The notes below the pieces were generated by a model. That model ran no database searches. It was not told where the DNA came from and saw only the letters and a list, made by a program, of their open reading frames with translations. Shown here in pieces: positions 62,279 through 64,000 of a DNA stretch of 64,000 nucleotides (positions are counted from its first letter, which is position 1; each line of letters starts with the position of its first letter). The DNA is taken from positions 64,501 through 128,500 of the forward strand of contig NZ_JQNK01000010.1 in the NCBI RefSeq assembly GCF_000745215.1, given 5' to 3'. Made by a program: the position numbers and the translations under genes. Origin of the DNA: Methylosinus sp. PW1 (GTDB lineage Bacteria > Pseudomonadota > Alphaproteobacteria > Rhizobiales > Beijerinckiaceae).

Positions 62279-64000
62279 ATGCCCTCATTTCTCTCCCGCC
62301 TCTTCGGCGCACGCGCGCCGGAGCGCAAATCCTCGCGCGCCATGCTCTCGCTGCATTCCATGGCCGCGCCGCAATGGACCGCGCGCAACAATGTCGCGCT
62401 CACCCGCGCCGGCTATGAGCGCAACGCCGTCTGCTATCGCGCCGTGCGCATGGTGGCGGAAGGCGCCGCCTCCGTGCCCTGGCTCGCTTATGAAGGTCGC
62501 GTGGAGACCCCCGAGCATCCTCTGTTGCACCTGATCGAGCGCCCCAATCCTTCCGACACGAGCGTCTCCTTTCTCGAGGCGCTGATCTCCAATCTGCTGC
62601 TCTATGGCGACGCCTATGTGGAAGGCGCTTTCGTCGATGGGCTCCTGCGCGAGGCCTATTGCCTGCGTCCCGATCGGATGAGCGTCGTCGCGGGACGCAA
62701 TGGCTGGCCCTCGGCCTATGTCTATTCCGTGGCCGGAGACAGCGTGCGCTATGACATTCAGGGGCGCGGCATAGAGCCGATCCTGCATATTCGCCTGTTC
62801 AATCCGCTCGACGATATCTATGGCTTCGCGCCGCTCGCCGCCGCGCAGACGGCGGTCGACACGCATAACGCCGCGAGCTTCTGGAACAAGGCGCTGCTCG
62901 ACAATAGCGCGCGGCCCTCCGGCGCGCTCGTCTATGCCGGGCCGGAGGGCGGACATCTCACCGATGAGCAGTTCGAGCGCTTGAAGCAGGAATTGGAGGA
63001 GAATTTTTCCGGCGCCTTCAACGCCGGCCGCCCGCTGCTGCTGGAAGGCGGGCTGGATTGGAAGGCGCTGTCGCTCTCGCCGAAAGACATGGATTTTTCC
63101 GAGACGAAAGCCTCCGCCGCACGCGAGATCGCGCTCGCCTTCGGCGTGCCGCCATTGCTGATCGGCTTGCCGGGCGACAACACCTTTCGCAATTACGAGG
63201 AGGCCAATCGCGCCTTCTGGCGCCAGACGATCATTCCGCTCGTGCAGCGCTTGCAGAAGGCGTTTCACGCCTGGGCGCAGCCGGGCTTCGCGCCTTTCCG
63301 CTTCGACTATGACGCAGATCGCATCGACGCTCTGGCGAAAGAGCGCGCGCTCGAATGGAGCCGCATCGGCAGCGCCGCTTTCCTCACTGTCGACGAGCAG
63401 CGCGAGGCGGCGGGCTACGGCCCGATGGGAAAGCGCGTGAAATATTCGACAGATCAGCCGCGCGTCGCCGCCGGATCGCACGAGGGCGAGCAATGGACGC
63501 GCGGCGATGCGAGCGGCGCTGGCGACCTCGCGCAGGTGGCGCTGAACACGACCGCCGCGGTGGTGAACGATGCGGGCGCCCTCTTGGTTGGGGATAGCAA
63601 TGACGCTCGACACTCCGTCGACCTGCTGGCGGAAGAAGGCTATGGTCACGCTATACGCGACCATGTCGGCAAAGAAGATGTAGACCTTATCGCTGCTTTG
63701 GAGAGCAAGCGAATTAGCATTGGTCTACCATTCATAGGCGTGATCGCCTATGAGCCGGCGGTCGGCTCGTTCGACACTCGGGAATCCGCAAATGACCTCG
63801 TGAACCGAGTGATAGAGACGAACAAGGATCGCGTCGACTCGGTCGCCGAAGGACGACGCGATGAGGTCACGCTCCAGAGGATATTCGGATTTCGAACCGG
63901 AAAAGAGGCATTCTTGGAGAGCGGAACGTCGAAGCCGGTCGTTCGATGGACGTTCGGCGTCAGAGTTGTTCTTCATGCCGATCCGACCAGCGATCGAGGC
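62279..64000 (+). CDS. Phage/GTA portal protein with C-terminal RNase A-like toxin domain (partial)
   Basis: The frame from the ATG at 62279 stays open to the window end (574 residues). Residues ~1-400 are an HK97/GTA portal protein (RAGYERNAVCYRAVRMVAEG, LLYGDAYVEG, AREIALAFGVPPLLIGLPGDNTFRNYEEANRAFW). A GTA portal normally ends near residue 395-400. After ~435 the sequence changes to DLLAEEGYGHAIRDHVGK (H457, H462, K465), SFDTRESANDLVNRVIETN, FGFRTGKEAF and WTFGVRVVLHADP, which resembles the bacterial CdiA-CT RNase A domain. GC content falls in this tail. The end and any immunity gene lie outside the window. Confidence 0.8.
   Translation, partial: MPSFLSRLFGARAPERKSSRAMLSLHSMAAPQWTARNNVALTRAGYERNAVCYRAVRMVAEGAASVPWLAYEGRVETPEHPLLHLIERPNPSDTSVSFLEALISNLLLYGDAYVEGAFVDGLLREAYCLRPDRMSVVAGRNGWPSAYVYSVAGDSVRYDIQGRGIEPILHIRLFNPLDDIYGFAPLAAAQTAVDTHNAASFWNKALLDNSARPSGALVYAGPEGGHLTDEQFERLKQELEENFSGAFNAGRPLLLEGGLDWKALSLSPKDMDFSETKASAAREIALAFGVPPLLIGLPGDNTFRNYEEANRAFWRQTIIPLVQRLQKAFHAWAQPGFAPFRFDYDADRIDALAKERALEWSRIGSAAFLTVDEQREAAGYGPMGKRVKYSTDQPRVAAGSHEGEQWTRGDASGAGDLAQVALNTTAAVVNDAGALLVGDSNDARHSVDLLAEEGYGHAIRDHVGKEDVDLIAALESKRISIGLPFIGVIAYEPAVGSFDTRESANDLVNRVIETNKDRVDSVAEGRRDEVTLQRIFGFRTGKEAFLESGTSKPVVRWTFGVRVVLHADPTSDRG

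Noticed and set aside
62285..63664. Minus-strand frame of 459 codons opposite the portal gene
   Set aside because: The plus strand encodes a clear portal protein; this frame is its antisense shadow. It is visible as closed only because the portal gene has no stop inside the window.

Overview
The window is GC-rich, dense with genes, and comes from an alphaproteobacterial type II methanotroph, most likely a Methylosinus or Methylocystis relative. The strongest evidence is a complete soluble methane monooxygenase (sMMO) locus on the minus strand: mmoR, a small unnamed gene, mmoG and then mmoXYBZDC (23276 down to 13416). MmoX carries all six di-iron ligands at the numbering known from M. trichosporium (E114, E144, H147, E209, E243, H246). 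The order, with mmoR and mmoG upstream of mmoX, is the Methylosinus arrangement. A sigma-54 promoter precedes mmoX and a rho-independent terminator follows mmoC.

Layout from left to right. 1-7235: the end of an MHS-type MFS transporter, then a surface-polysaccharide block (DUF6492, O-antigen ligase, GT2, tandem alpha/beta hydrolase, flippase). 7232-13179: a ZnuD-like TonB receptor behind a Zur-like operator, rpmJ, a histone-deacetylase-like amidohydrolase, an L,D-transpeptidase lipoprotein, a DUF559 gene bounded by 39-bp inverted repeats, and ribB. 13330-23276: the sMMO locus. 23404-26690: DUF1097 protein, DUF2946-like protein, a DUF2244-SCO fusion and a divergent PCuAC chaperone, so copper-handling genes sit directly upstream of a copper-repressed enzyme system. 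27134-31264: a very large Pls-like single-module synthetase. 31278-38817: a REPIN, DinB protein, toxin-antitoxin pair, aroC, a second deacetylase-like protein (Tat signal), DUF2233 protein, a frameshifted GNAT gene and an Orn/Lys/Arg decarboxylase. 39014-44985: a luciferase-like pseudogene and a three-gene phosphorelay led by a globin-coupled kinase. 45216-51645: a MoxR/DUF58/VWA/TPR/BatD-like operon behind a terminator-like leader. 51664-59341: amicyanin-like cupredoxin, DUF1345 protein, ispA, an ene-reductase, a Met/His-rich periplasmic protein, a DUF1214/DUF1254-like pair, a class A PBP and a UPF0260 protein. 59440-60333: a RAYT transposase among its REP repeats. 60362-64000: the start of a gene-transfer-agent or phage packaging cluster (small terminase-like, large terminase, portal).

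The most unusual observation is at the right edge. The portal gene stays open past its normal length into a lower-GC tail that looks like a bacterial RNase A-like (CdiA-CT type) toxin domain, suggesting a capsid-linked polymorphic toxin. Other notable points are the uncharacterised 111-residue gene coupled between mmoR and mmoG, the copper gene array beside mmoR, the DUF2244-SCO fusion, a REPIN that has become coding sequence in the TPR gene, the inverted-repeat-bounded DUF559 unit, and two clear gene-decay events. All calls come from reading the sequence; no database search was run.
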